A stretch of DNA of 44,161 nt, taken from assembly GCA_027624135.1 (NCBI GenBank), contig JAQBXL010000010.1, forward strand, positions 1 to 44,161, written 5' to 3'. The stretch is from Chloroflexota bacterium (GTDB lineage: Bacteria; Chloroflexota; Dehalococcoidia; Lucifugimonadales; UBA3495). A program made the position numbers and the translations under genes. How positions within the stretch are numbered: position 1 is the stretch's first letter; each line of letters opens with the position of its first letter. The notes beneath the pieces are model-generated. The model saw only the letters and a list, made by a program, of their open reading frames with translations. It was not told where the DNA came from and did no database searches. This document shows positions 1-8,395 of this stretch, in pieces.

Positions 1-107
1 GTGACTATAGTTGGCGCCATCCCAGAGGGGGCTATATCTAGGAAAGTCAGTTTGATTTGGGAAATCCCGGTTAAGCTGATGCCGGTCTGCGGCGCTGATT
101 GGGTCAT
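1..107 (-). CDS. Partial CDS, N-terminus MTQSAPQTGISLTGISQIKLTFLDIAPSG...; possibly VOC/glyoxalase-like
   Basis: ATG at 107..105 overlaps the TGA of the upstream ArsR gene (ATGA); open to the window edge. Family call rests on a weak LTGISQIKLT-type start. Confidence 0.4.
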   Translation of the reverse strand, partial: MTQSAPQTGISLTGISQIKLTFLDIAPSGMAPTIV

Positions 108-493
108 GGTTTCTCTCCCTCCGAAATTTCCGTTTCTTGTTCATCTTCGCCGGGTATAAAATCTTCCAGATAACTCGCCAACATATCCAGTTTGTCTTCC
201 CAGAACCGCCGGTACTGCGCTATCCAGTCAATCGCTTCTTTCATTGGCTCCGCTTCCAACTTGCAACGGCGAACCCGCCCGTCCTTCTGCTGCACCAACA
301 ACCCGGCCCGCTCCAGAACTCTAAGCTGCTTGGAGATCGCGGGCAGCGAGACATCAAAAGGCGCGGCCAAAGCCGAGACCGACGAATCGCCGTAGGATAG
401 TCGCTCCAAGATGGCGCGCCGTGTTGGATCGGCCAGTGCCGCGAACGTGGAATTCAACGTGGAATTCAGTGTTTCTGTTTGATAGTTAACCAT
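104..493 (-). CDS. ArsR-family winged-helix transcriptional regulator
   Basis: ALADPTRRAILERLSYGDSSVSALAAPFDVSLPAISKQLRVLERAGLL is a typical ArsR HTH. The start is probably the internal ATG at 493 (MVNYQTETLN), not 595. Confidence 0.85.
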   Translation of the reverse strand: MVNYQTETLNSTLNSTFAALADPTRRAILERLSYGDSSVSALAAPFDVSLPAISKQLRVLERAGLLVQQKDGRVRRCKLEAEPMKEAIDWIAQYRRFWEDKLDMLASYLEDFIPGEDEQETEISEGEKP

Positions 494-568
494 TTGGTTA
501 AATATAAACAGCGAAAGCAGAATTGTCAATAAACCGTAGACATTCAAATCTCGGCAAATCTCTGTTGC

Positions 569-653
569 CCGCTCATGGTGAGCCCATCGAACCACTCACT
601 CCAGTTAAACCGTCATTCCCCGAAGACTTCTTCGACAAGCTCAGAATGAGCGG
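569..653. repeat. Imperfect inverted repeat of the CCGCTCATGGTGAGC.CGTCGAACC / TTCGACAAGCTCAGAATGAGCGG family
   Basis: Arms at 569-594 and 627-653 are reverse-complement related, and match the arms of the tandem repeat at 43686-44042. Confidence 0.75.
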
Positions 654-853
654 GACGTGCAAGTAGGTTACTGTCAGTCTGTCGAAAGCGGTTTCCTAGG
701 TCCTCCCGGCTGGCAGTCGATGTTTCTCAGTGTGTCCCCGTTCGATTGAAATTACCTTTGGGGCAATATCGCTGGGTTCCGGCTTGCCCGAAAGACGGGT
801 GAGTTTGAGAATAGTTTGGCCCCAGGCAAAATACGGGACAACCTATACCAGAC

Positions 854-1952
854 TTACTCGCCGACCTTGGTCATCAGGTAGGCTTCGATAAATTCGTCGA
901 TCGCGCCGTTCAGCACTGCCTCGGGGTTAGTGCTCTGGAGATTGGTTCGGTGGTCTTTCACCGACTTATAAGGGTGAAGTACGTAACTGCGTATCTGGCT
1001 GCCCCACTCAGCAGCCTTGCGCTCCCCTCGCAATCCGGCCGTATGCTTGGCCTTCTCATCGGCCTGCCTAGCCAGCAGCCTGGCCTTTAATATCCTGATG
1101 GCATACTCGCGGTTCTGATGCTGGGAACGCTCGTTCTGGCAGGAAACTACGATACCGGTCGGAATGTGGGTCAGCCGGACCGCCGACGCCACCTTCTGTA
1201 CGTTCTGCCCGCCAGGGCCGCTGGAACGGAAGGTATCCATCTTGATGTCTTCCGACCGTATCTCCACCTCTGGGTCGTCATCGGATGTGGGCAGCACTTC
1301 AACCTGAGCAAAGGAGGTTTGCCTCAGGTTATTGGGGTCGTAAGGGGATAGGCGCACCAGCCGGTGAACGCCGCGCTCGGCCGCCAGATATCCGAACGCG
1401 TGGGGGCCTCCGACTTCCAATGTGGCGCTGCGTAGACCTGCTTCTTCACCATAAGAGAGATCCATGACCTCCAATGGACGCTTCCCAGTCTCAGCCCATT
1501 GGCAGTACATCTGTAGCAGCATCTCGGCCCAATCTTGGGCGTCGGTGCCGCCAGCTCCGGCATGGATCGATACGATGGCGGACCGGTCGTCGTAGGCGCC
1601 GGACAGGGTGAGGTTGATCTCTTCCTTGGCCAGGACCTTGGCCAGGGCTTCGAATTCCGCCTCCAATTGTTCCTGGAGCGAAGAATCGTTCTCTACTAGG
1701 GCCAACTCGGTTAATTCTATGAGGTTTTGAGAGCCGGACTCAAGACCGCGCCAAAGGGTGACAGTATCCTTCAACCGGCCCAGTTGCTGCATCTTCTGCT
1801 GTGCGGATTGGTGGTCGTCCCAGTAACCTGGCTCGGCCGCCTCGCGCTCCATGACGCTTATGGCGTCTTCTTTACCAGCCAGGTCAAAGACGCTCCACCA
1901 CTGACGCAATCTTCTGATTGAGGGTCGATAGGTGTTGTTTCAGTTGCTCCAT
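854..1952 (-). CDS. prfB: Peptide chain release factor 2, expressed by programmed +1 frameshift
   Basis: Body contains GGQNVQKVASAVRLTHIPTGIVV. Upstream zero-frame ORF MEQLKQHLSTLNQKIASVVERL ends at CTT TGA C (TGA 1886-1884); the +1 frame continues DLAGKEDA. Confidence 0.95.
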
Positions 1953-2095
1953 GGTGGGGTATCTTCTCCGTCGTTGTTCCAGGGGGTATTTAAGGCCAAA
2001 CAAGGGCGTCGTTTCCGCCCTTACAGATTGATTATATCAGGCGTGCCTCGCCGCACACCTGCATAAGGTTTCCAATAGGGACTGCTTCGGGCGTG

Positions 2096-2974
2096 TCAGC
2101 CGATGCCCAGTTTGTTCGCCAACCAGGAAGTCTGTATCTGGGCATGCTCGTGGCCGCCGCCCTCCGCCGCTCCGTGGTAGACCCGTAAATCGCAATCGGG
2201 AATCTTGGCCGCCAGTTCTTCGCCAAAAGCCAGGGGGCAGGAATTGGTGTCGTTGATGCCCACGCTGAGCAGAACTGGCACGGTTATTTTTTCAGCGATC
2301 TTGAGCACGTCCAACTCTTCGGTGTTCTGGACCACTGCCTCGCGCCTCGTAGGGTAAAGACGCAAGTAGTCATTCAATTCCGCCAGCGGGTATCCCAACC
2401 CAGGCATCAAAGAAATCGGGTTGCCCAGAGCTATGGGTGTGTTGGCCGCGACGGCGTGGACCGATCTGCGGCGGGCGGCTCCGGCCAGCGCCAATGCTCC
2501 GCCGAGGCCGCTCCCGATCAGAGCAATATTCTGAAGTTGGGCCTCGGCCTGCACCGACAGAGCGTCGATGCCTCGAAGGATGTCGGCGAAGACCCGGCGC
2601 ATCACATAGGATTCGGGCGCCGCGATACCCTCGGTCAGGAGGCCGGGGTACTGAGCCTGGAAAACCTGGTCGCTGTTTCGTTGGCCCCGGTAGGTGGGGT
2701 TCATCACCACCGCCTGTTCCCGCAAGGGAGTGTAAACGATGTCATGAACGCTGCCGTAATCCGGCATCCGGACTATCGCCGGGAACGGCCCTCGGCCTTT
2801 GGGGACAGACAGCCAAGCGCACAACCTGAAACCATCAGCCGACGTGTAACGCATCTGGAATACGTCCCAGTCGGGCTGGGAATAGAAGTCGTCCCGGTTG
2901 ATGCGCACATCCACCGGAAATTCGGCCAGCGCGGCTTCGGTCTCTTGCCAGAACCGGTCGGATGATGTGGTCAC
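2096..2974 (-). CDS. Acetylxylan esterase / cephalosporin-C deacetylase-like alpha/beta hydrolase
   Basis: AXE1-like architecture (GPFPAIVRMPDYGS, RGIDALS, GSGLGGALALA). Likely GTG start at 2974 overlaps the upstream stop (GTGA). Confidence 0.7.
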   Translation of the reverse strand: MTTSSDRFWQETEAALAEFPVDVRINRDDFYSQPDWDVFQMRYTSADGFRLCAWLSVPKGRGPFPAIVRMPDYGSVHDIVYTPLREQAVVMNPTYRGQRNSDQVFQAQYPGLLTEGIAAPESYVMRRVFADILRGIDALSVQAEAQLQNIALIGSGLGGALALAGAARRRSVHAVAANTPIALGNPISLMPGLGYPLAELNDYLRLYPTRREAVVQNTEELDVLKIAEKITVPVLLSVGINDTNSCPLAFGEELAAKIPDCDLRVYHGAAEGGGHEHAQIQTSWLANKLGIG

Positions 2975-3990
2975 GAGACCGCCGTTTCCAGTCCAATCTG
3001 AACCGACAACCATTCTCTCTCCTGGGCGGGGTAGTCATGAGCGTTGCCATGTCCCGAATTGGGAAATAGCCAAAGTTCTTTATGGCCGGTCAACGCCCGG
3101 TAGGCCGCATAACTGGTTTCCGGGGGACAGACCTCATCGTCCAGCGCGATACCGACGACCATGGGACAAGTTATCTTAGGAGCGAAATTAACGGCATCGA
3201 AATACCGAAGAGTCTCCAACATCCTCTCCCCCTCCTCTGGGTAGGCCCTGGCGTAACAGGCCAGTTCATCGTAGGGATACGACCTGAACATGGTCATTGC
3301 CTCGGGGAAACAACACAAGAACGGATACCCCGCAACGCCGGCTTTGATCTCAGGGCGCAGCGCGGAGGTTATGAGTGTCAATCCACCGCCCTGACTGCTG
3401 CCGCAGGCATAGATCCGCTCCGGGTCTATCTCGGGGCGGGATCGAAGAAAATCGACGCCCCTTACGCAATCCGAGATGACCCCCCTATATCCGTAGTTCT
3501 CCTTGCTTTCCAGTCCGGAGGTGAGCAGACCGGGGTAGCCGGGGTTGAACTCGGCGCTGCTCCGCAACTTTCCGCGGACCGACACCGATAGCACCGCCAC
3601 TCCTTTCTTCGCCCAGTCTCGGCGCACGGGCGGTTCTGACTTGTAGCCTGGGAGATTGAGGATCGCCGGGAAAGGCCCATCTCCCTGGGTCGGCACGCTG
3701 TACCAGGCAGAAACTTCCAGTCCGCCCAGGCTCAGGTAAGTGACGTCAAAGACGTGGGCGTCATCGTTGCTTCGCAGCGGTTCGGCGGTGATAACCGGCT
3801 TCAGCGATATCTGGGACAGCTGCTCCAGCGTGCCGCTCCAAAAATCGTCGAAGTCGGCAGGCGGAGTCACTTGAGTCGTGAAATCTTCCAGGTCCTGTTG
3901 GGTTGCCATGACATCTCCATCCGATAGGTTGTTAACCAGTACAGGTTTTCGATACCCGTGATTATATCGGGAGTATGGCGGTCGCTGCAC
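2971..3990 (-). CDS. Acetylxylan esterase-like alpha/beta hydrolase (AXE1 family)
   Basis: DGPFPAILNLPGYKSEP, RGVDFLRSRPEIDPERIYACGSSQGGGLTL (nucleophile elbow GSSQGG), C-terminal NSGHGNAHDY. An internal start near MATQQDLEDF (about 3909) is likely. Confidence 0.8.
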   Translation of the reverse strand: MQRPPYSRYNHGYRKPVLVNNLSDGDVMATQQDLEDFTTQVTPPADFDDFWSGTLEQLSQISLKPVITAEPLRSNDDAHVFDVTYLSLGGLEVSAWYSVPTQGDGPFPAILNLPGYKSEPPVRRDWAKKGVAVLSVSVRGKLRSSAEFNPGYPGLLTSGLESKENYGYRGVISDCVRGVDFLRSRPEIDPERIYACGSSQGGGLTLITSALRPEIKAGVAGYPFLCCFPEAMTMFRSYPYDELACYARAYPEEGERMLETLRYFDAVNFAPKITCPMVVGIALDDEVCPPETSYAAYRALTGHKELWLFPNSGHGNAHDYPAQEREWLSVQIGLETAVS

Positions 3991-4062
3991 TCCCGATCTA
4001 TTTCAGAGAGACCGGCATCCAATAATCAAACATCACCTGATATTTGGAACTGTACTGTAAAT

Positions 4063-4539
4063 ATGAAAGTCAGACTGCGGGAACAATCCGTTGTCATTCG
4101 AGCGCCGCGCTCGTTGGTCTTTGAGCTGATTAGCTCCTTCGGTGAGGGCCATGCAGAGACCGACGTCAGAGACCCCACCGGCGAACAGGAAGAACGCTCG
4201 CGGTTGTTGGAAAGGGAGGGCAACCGGCTGTTGATGGAGTTCCATTCCAGGGACGGCCGCAAGACTTACCGAACCCTGGAAGAGGTGATGCTCTATCCCG
4301 AAGAGCGCATCACTTTTAGACATCTGGACGGGCCACTGCACCATTCCCAAGAGGAGTTCCTATTCACGGAAACGGACGTTGGAACCACGATGACCCACCA
4401 CGGCGAGATCGAATGCCGGATGCACTGGCTTCCCGGCGCTGGCTGGGCGGTGGCCCGTTTTTATGTCAAGCGCCACTACGAACGCCTGGTTCTCCGCCAC
4501 ATGAACGACCTTAAAGACCGGGCGGAAGGCCGGAAATAA
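4063..4539 (+). CDS. SRPBCC (START-like/polyketide cyclase) family protein
   Basis: MKVRLREQSVVIRAPRSLVFELISSF start and RHYERLVLRHMNDLKDRAE end; ATG at 4063 preferred over 3958. Confidence 0.6.
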   Translation: MKVRLREQSVVIRAPRSLVFELISSFGEGHAETDVRDPTGEQEERSRLLEREGNRLLMEFHSRDGRKTYRTLEEVMLYPEERITFRHLDGPLHHSQEEFLFTETDVGTTMTHHGEIECRMHWLPGAGWAVARFYVKRHYERLVLRHMNDLKDRAEGRK

Positions 4540-4615
4540 GCCTAAATTGGCAATCCCAATCGCTCCGGGGTTATGCTGGTTATAGACCACTTAATACAGA
4601 CATGGAGACTTAAAA

Positions 4616-5236
4616 CTGGACGTTGTAGCTGTCATATCCCTGGCTGTCGGCGCGTATGTGATGGGATCGATTCCCACCGCCTACATCCTGGTGCGGCTGG
4701 CCAACGGCGAGGACATCCGTCGATCCGGAAGTGGCAACGTAGGCGCTCTGAACACGTATCACCGACTAGGCGCGTGGGCGGGTATTACCGTATTGCTGGT
4801 GGACACGGCCAAGGGTGTCTTGGCGGTTGTTGTTCCGAGATTGGTGGGCGTTGCTGAATGGGCGTTGTTCGTCACCACGCCGTTGGTTGTTGCCGGTCAC
4901 AACTGGCCCGTTTTTTTGGGGTTCCGGGGCGGGAAGGGCGCGGCAGCCATCTTTGGAATCTCTCTGGCCGTTGTCCCGTGGCTCACCGTAATCACCGCCG
5001 GCCCAAGCATCCTGGTGATGCTAGGTCTCCGTAACGTAGTCCTGGGCGCGGCCTTCGGCTTCATGATGTTGAACGCCCTGCTCTGGCTCACCGGACAAGG
5101 CGCTCAGCAGGTTGGTCTCTGCCTATTGTTAACCTTATTAGTCACCGGAACTTACCTGATCAACGTGCGAGAGCACATCGTCAGTTCAATCAAAGCACGT
5201 AAATGGCGGGAACTGTTCTTGCGATTGGCTGGATAG
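4616..5236 (+). CDS. plsY: Acyl-phosphate glycerol-3-phosphate acyltransferase PlsY
   Basis: GSIPTAYILVRL, RRSGSGNVGALNTYRRLG-like, VVAGHNWPVFLGFRGGKGAA motifs. Start uncertain: the TM1-like reading frame extends upstream of 4658. Confidence 0.85.
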   Translation: MDVVAVISLAVGAYVMGSIPTAYILVRLANGEDIRRSGSGNVGALNTYHRLGAWAGITVLLVDTAKGVLAVVVPRLVGVAEWALFVTTPLVVAGHNWPVFLGFRGGKGAAAIFGISLAVVPWLTVITAGPSILVMLGLRNVVLGAAFGFMMLNALLWLTGQGAQQVGLCLLLTLLVTGTYLINVREHIVSSIKARKWRELFLRLAG

Positions 5237-5295
5237 CGGTCTTCTGCGAGCGGGAAATGGACTCTAATCCCATGCGCCCCCCCCACTTCGTAGGC

Positions 5296-5301
5296 TATAA
5301 T
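5296..5301 (+). promoter_or_regulatory. Possible -10 box (TATAAT) upstream of thrS
   Basis: Perfect TATAAT about 67 bp before the thrS ATG; no convincing -35 seen. Confidence 0.3.
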
Positions 5302-5367
5302 GGTGCCTGACTAGCCGTATCAGCCCCAGTTACAGTCATTAATTATTTGCCCCCATGAGTAGGTGAG

Positions 5368-7140
5368 ATGTTAGACCACGGCTCTCTCGAAACCGAGGGC
5401 GTTGACGAGGCTCAAGCCCACCGCAACGCCATGCGCCATTCTGCCGCCCACGTGATGGCCGACGCTGTCCTCAAACTTTTCCCCGAGGCCAAGATGGGTA
5501 TCGGCCCGCCCATCCAAGACGGGTTCTACTACGACTTTGAGGTTGCCCGCCCGTTCACTCCGGAAGACCTGGAAGCGATCGAAAAGCTGATGCGCGAGAC
5601 GATCAGCGGCAGTTTCCCGTTCGAGCGAGAGGAACTCACCCGCGCCGACGCCGAGGCTATGTTCGCCGATCAGCCCTACAAGCTGGAACTGATCGAGGGG
5701 CTGGCCGACGACGCCAAGATCTCCATCTACCGGCACGACAGGTTCGTGGACCTGTGCCAGGGGCCCCACGTTGGCGGCACTTCAGGCATTCCGGCCATGA
5801 AGCTGCTCAGCGTGGCCGGCGCCTATTGGCGGGGCGACGAAAAACGGCCCATGCTCCAGCGCATCTACGGCACGGCCTTCGACTCTGAAGCCGAGCTAGC
5901 GGAACACCTGGAGCGGTTGGAAGAAGCCGAGCGCCGGGACCACCGGACCCTGGGCCGCCAGTTGGGGCTATTTAGCATCCATGAAGAGATCGGCCCCGGT
6001 CTGATCGTCTGGCACCCCAAGGGGGGCCGGCTCCGCTCCTTGGTTGAAGACTATTGGAAAGACCTCCACTTCCGGCTGGGCTACGACATCGTGTATTCGC
6101 CCCACATCGGAAAGGCTCAATTGTGGGAGACCAGCGGCCACTTGGATTTCTACCAGGAAAACATGTTTGCCCCCGTGGAAGTGGACGAGCAGCAATACTA
6201 CCTGAAGCCCATGAACTGCCCCTTCCATATCTCCATCTACCGCTCGAATCTGCACAGCTACCGGGAGTTGCCGCTGCGGTTCGCTGAGTTGGGAACCGTC
6301 TACCGCTACGAGCGCAGCGGTGTTTTGCACGGCCTGATGCGCGTGCGTGGCTTCACCCAAGACGATGCGCATATCTTCTGCACTCCGGACCAGGTCGAAG
6401 ATGAGATTGGTGGCGTGTTGGAGTTGACCTTCGAATTACTGGATGCCTTCGGGTTTTCCGATTTTCCCATCGCTCTCTCGACAAGGCCCGATAAATACGT
6501 GGGCGACCCCGAGATGTGGGAACACGCCACCAATTCGCTACAGAGCGCGCTGGAAAAACGGGGACTGCCCTTCACGGTAGACGAGGGTGGCGGCGCGTTC
6601 TATGGCCCCAAGATTGACATCAACATCACTGACGCCCTGGGCCGAGCCTGGCAGTGCACTACCGTGCAGTTCGACTTCAACCTGCCCCAACGGTTCGATC
6701 TGACCTATCAAAACGCCGAGGGCGGACGGAGCCAACCCTACATGGTCCACCGGGCCATCCTTGGCTCCATGGAGCGGTTCTTGGGCGTATTGATAGAGCA
6801 TTACGGCGGCGCGTTCCCGGTATGGCTGGCGCCGGTGCAGGCAGTGCTGATACCCATCGCCGACCGGCACATCGAGTATTGCGAGTCGGTGTCGGCCACC
6901 CTTGAGGCTGGGGGATTCCGCGCCGAGGTGGACACCCGGGGCGAGCGAATGAACCAGAAGATCCGCACCGCCCAGATGCAGAAGGTGCCCTATATGCTAG
7001 TGGTGGGAGACCGGGAGCAAGAAGCCGGGGCAGTAGCCGTGCGCCACCGCGGCGGCGAAGACCTGGGGGCCATGCCCCTAGCCGACTTCATGACCCGCCT
7101 GGGAGAGGAAGCCCAGGTTCCCAAGGGCTCGGCTGGGTAG
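5368..7140 (+). CDS. thrS: Threonine--tRNA ligase (no N-terminal TGS domain)
   Basis: [35 protein letters not shown]-like second domain, [23 protein letters not shown]. Confidence 0.95.
   Translation: [590 protein letters not shown]
7041..7140 (+). repeat. Upstream copy of thrS 3'-end direct repeat (intact)
   Basis: About 90% identical by eye to 7821-7922. Confidence 0.9.
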
Positions 7141-7208
7141 AAGTCAATCAGAAGCCCATCGGTGACATCTTTGGTTGGGCTGCTATCCCTCGGAGGGAGA
7201 ATTAGAAA

Positions 7209-7439
7209 GTGAAGAACCTGACTCGCATCACATTCGACCAAAAGGTGATGGGTGGTAAGCCCTGTATTCGCGGCCTGCGTGTCACAGTGGGAACCATCGT
7301 CGGACTCGTCGCCGCAGGCTACTCAACCACAGACATCTTGCAATCCTATCCGTATCTGGAAAAAGAAGATGTCATGGAGGCTCTGGCCTACGCTGCTTGG
7401 CGCTCAGAAGAGATAGAAGTGCCCCTTAGCGAGGGGTGA
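7209..7439 (+). CDS. DUF433 family antitoxin-like protein
   Basis: ITFDQKVMGGKPCIRGLRVTVGTIVGLVAAGYSTTDILQSYPYLEKEDVMEALAYAA is a canonical DUF433 sequence; GTG start with GGAGGGAG upstream. Confidence 0.9.
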   Translation: MKNLTRITFDQKVMGGKPCIRGLRVTVGTIVGLVAAGYSTTDILQSYPYLEKEDVMEALAYAAWRSEEIEVPLSEG

Positions 7440-7448
7440 CGATTTGGT

Positions 7449-7820
7449 TTGGGTTTGAGACTGCTGATTGACATGAACCTCTCCCCTGACTGGGTTGAGG
7501 TGTTTAAGCAAGCGGGCTGGGAGGCGGTTCACTGGTCTAATACGGGAGACGTTGGTGCGCGTGACGATGTAATTATGGAATGGGCGCGTATGAACGGTTG
7601 CGTCCTCTTCACCCATGACCTTGACTTTGGAACACTGTTGGCAACTACCCGCGCTCAAGGACCCAGTGTAATTCAAGTTCGTACCCAAGATACAATGCCG
7701 AGGGGTCTGAGCGTCAGACTGATACAGCTACTTCAACTCTACGAGACGACCCTCGATAGTGGCGCACTGATTACGGTGGATGAAATCAGGTCTAGAGTGC
7801 GTATCCTTCCCTTCTACTAA
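7449..7820 (+). CDS. DUF5615 PIN-like toxin protein
   Basis: RLLIDMNLSPDWVEVFKQAGWEAVHWSNTGDVGARDDVIMEWARMNGCVLFTHDLDFG; adjacent to DUF433. Confidence 0.9.
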   Translation: MGLRLLIDMNLSPDWVEVFKQAGWEAVHWSNTGDVGARDDVIMEWARMNGCVLFTHDLDFGTLLATTRAQGPSVIQVRTQDTMPRGLSVRLIQLLQLYETTLDSGALITVDEIRSRVRILPFY

Positions 7821-7922
7821 GCGCCACCGCGAAGGCGAAGACCTGGGGGCCATGCCCCCCTAGCCGACTTTATGACCCGCCTGGGAGCGGAAGCGGAAGT
7901 TCCCAAGGGCTCGGCTAAGTAA
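7821..7922 (+). pseudogene. Degraded duplicate of thrS 3' end
   Basis: Matches 7041-7140 with a 2-nt C-tract insertion that frameshifts it (GEDLGAMPP*). Confidence 0.85.
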
Positions 7923-7971
7923 ACCAGTTAGCCGGAGCTACGGGACCTGGCGGTCCAAATTCGGAGAAATA

Positions 7972-8247
7972 TCAACGGCTCCTTTCCACCAAGCGCCCAC
8001 CAACATATTTGTGCAGAACGCTTCCCATCAGTGTTTGATAGGGGATGCCTTCTTCCAAGGCACGCGCTTGGATGGCCTCCAAATCTTTCTTCGATAGCCT
8101 AATGTTCACCCGCATATCTTTCTTGAATGTGGCGCGGGCGTACTGCCCGTAACGCTCAATATCAGAATCTTGGTTCGTTGACGACCGCCACTCGTCTCGT
8201 TCGTACGACTCCACCAAATCCTTTTCTTCTTTATTAAAACTAGTCAT
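7972..8247 (-). CDS. CopG/RHH-like antitoxin
   Basis: MRVNIRLSKKDLEAIQARALEEGIPYQTLMGSVLHKYVGGRL is typical of CopG-type antitoxins paired with small toxins. Confidence 0.8.
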   Translation of the reverse strand: MTSFNKEEKDLVESYERDEWRSSTNQDSDIERYGQYARATFKKDMRVNIRLSKKDLEAIQARALEEGIPYQTLMGSVLHKYVGGRLVERSR

Positions 8248-8395
8248 TTGACGCTCCGTGTTCCAGATATTCTTGGGTCGCTTTCCGGCTGGGAATGATC
8301 GTTTTCAAAAATACTTCATTCTCATTCTCGACAAACGGTACGAGGTGAGCATTTTGGAGACAGATCGTGAACAGTTTTGAAGCCCCGGCTGTCAT
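8240..8395 (-). pseudogene. Truncated toxin-like ORF (C-terminal part only)
   Basis: NAHLVPFVENENEVFLKTIIPSRKATQEYL resembles the C-terminus of toxins partnered with CopG antitoxins; overlaps the antitoxin start. Only about 51 codons remain before the cupin/discoidin gene. Confidence 0.5.

Noticed and set aside
2437-2965. Plus-strand ORFs (2437..2829, 2456..2965) opposite the esterase genes
   Set aside because: R/P/G-rich antisense shadow ORFs.
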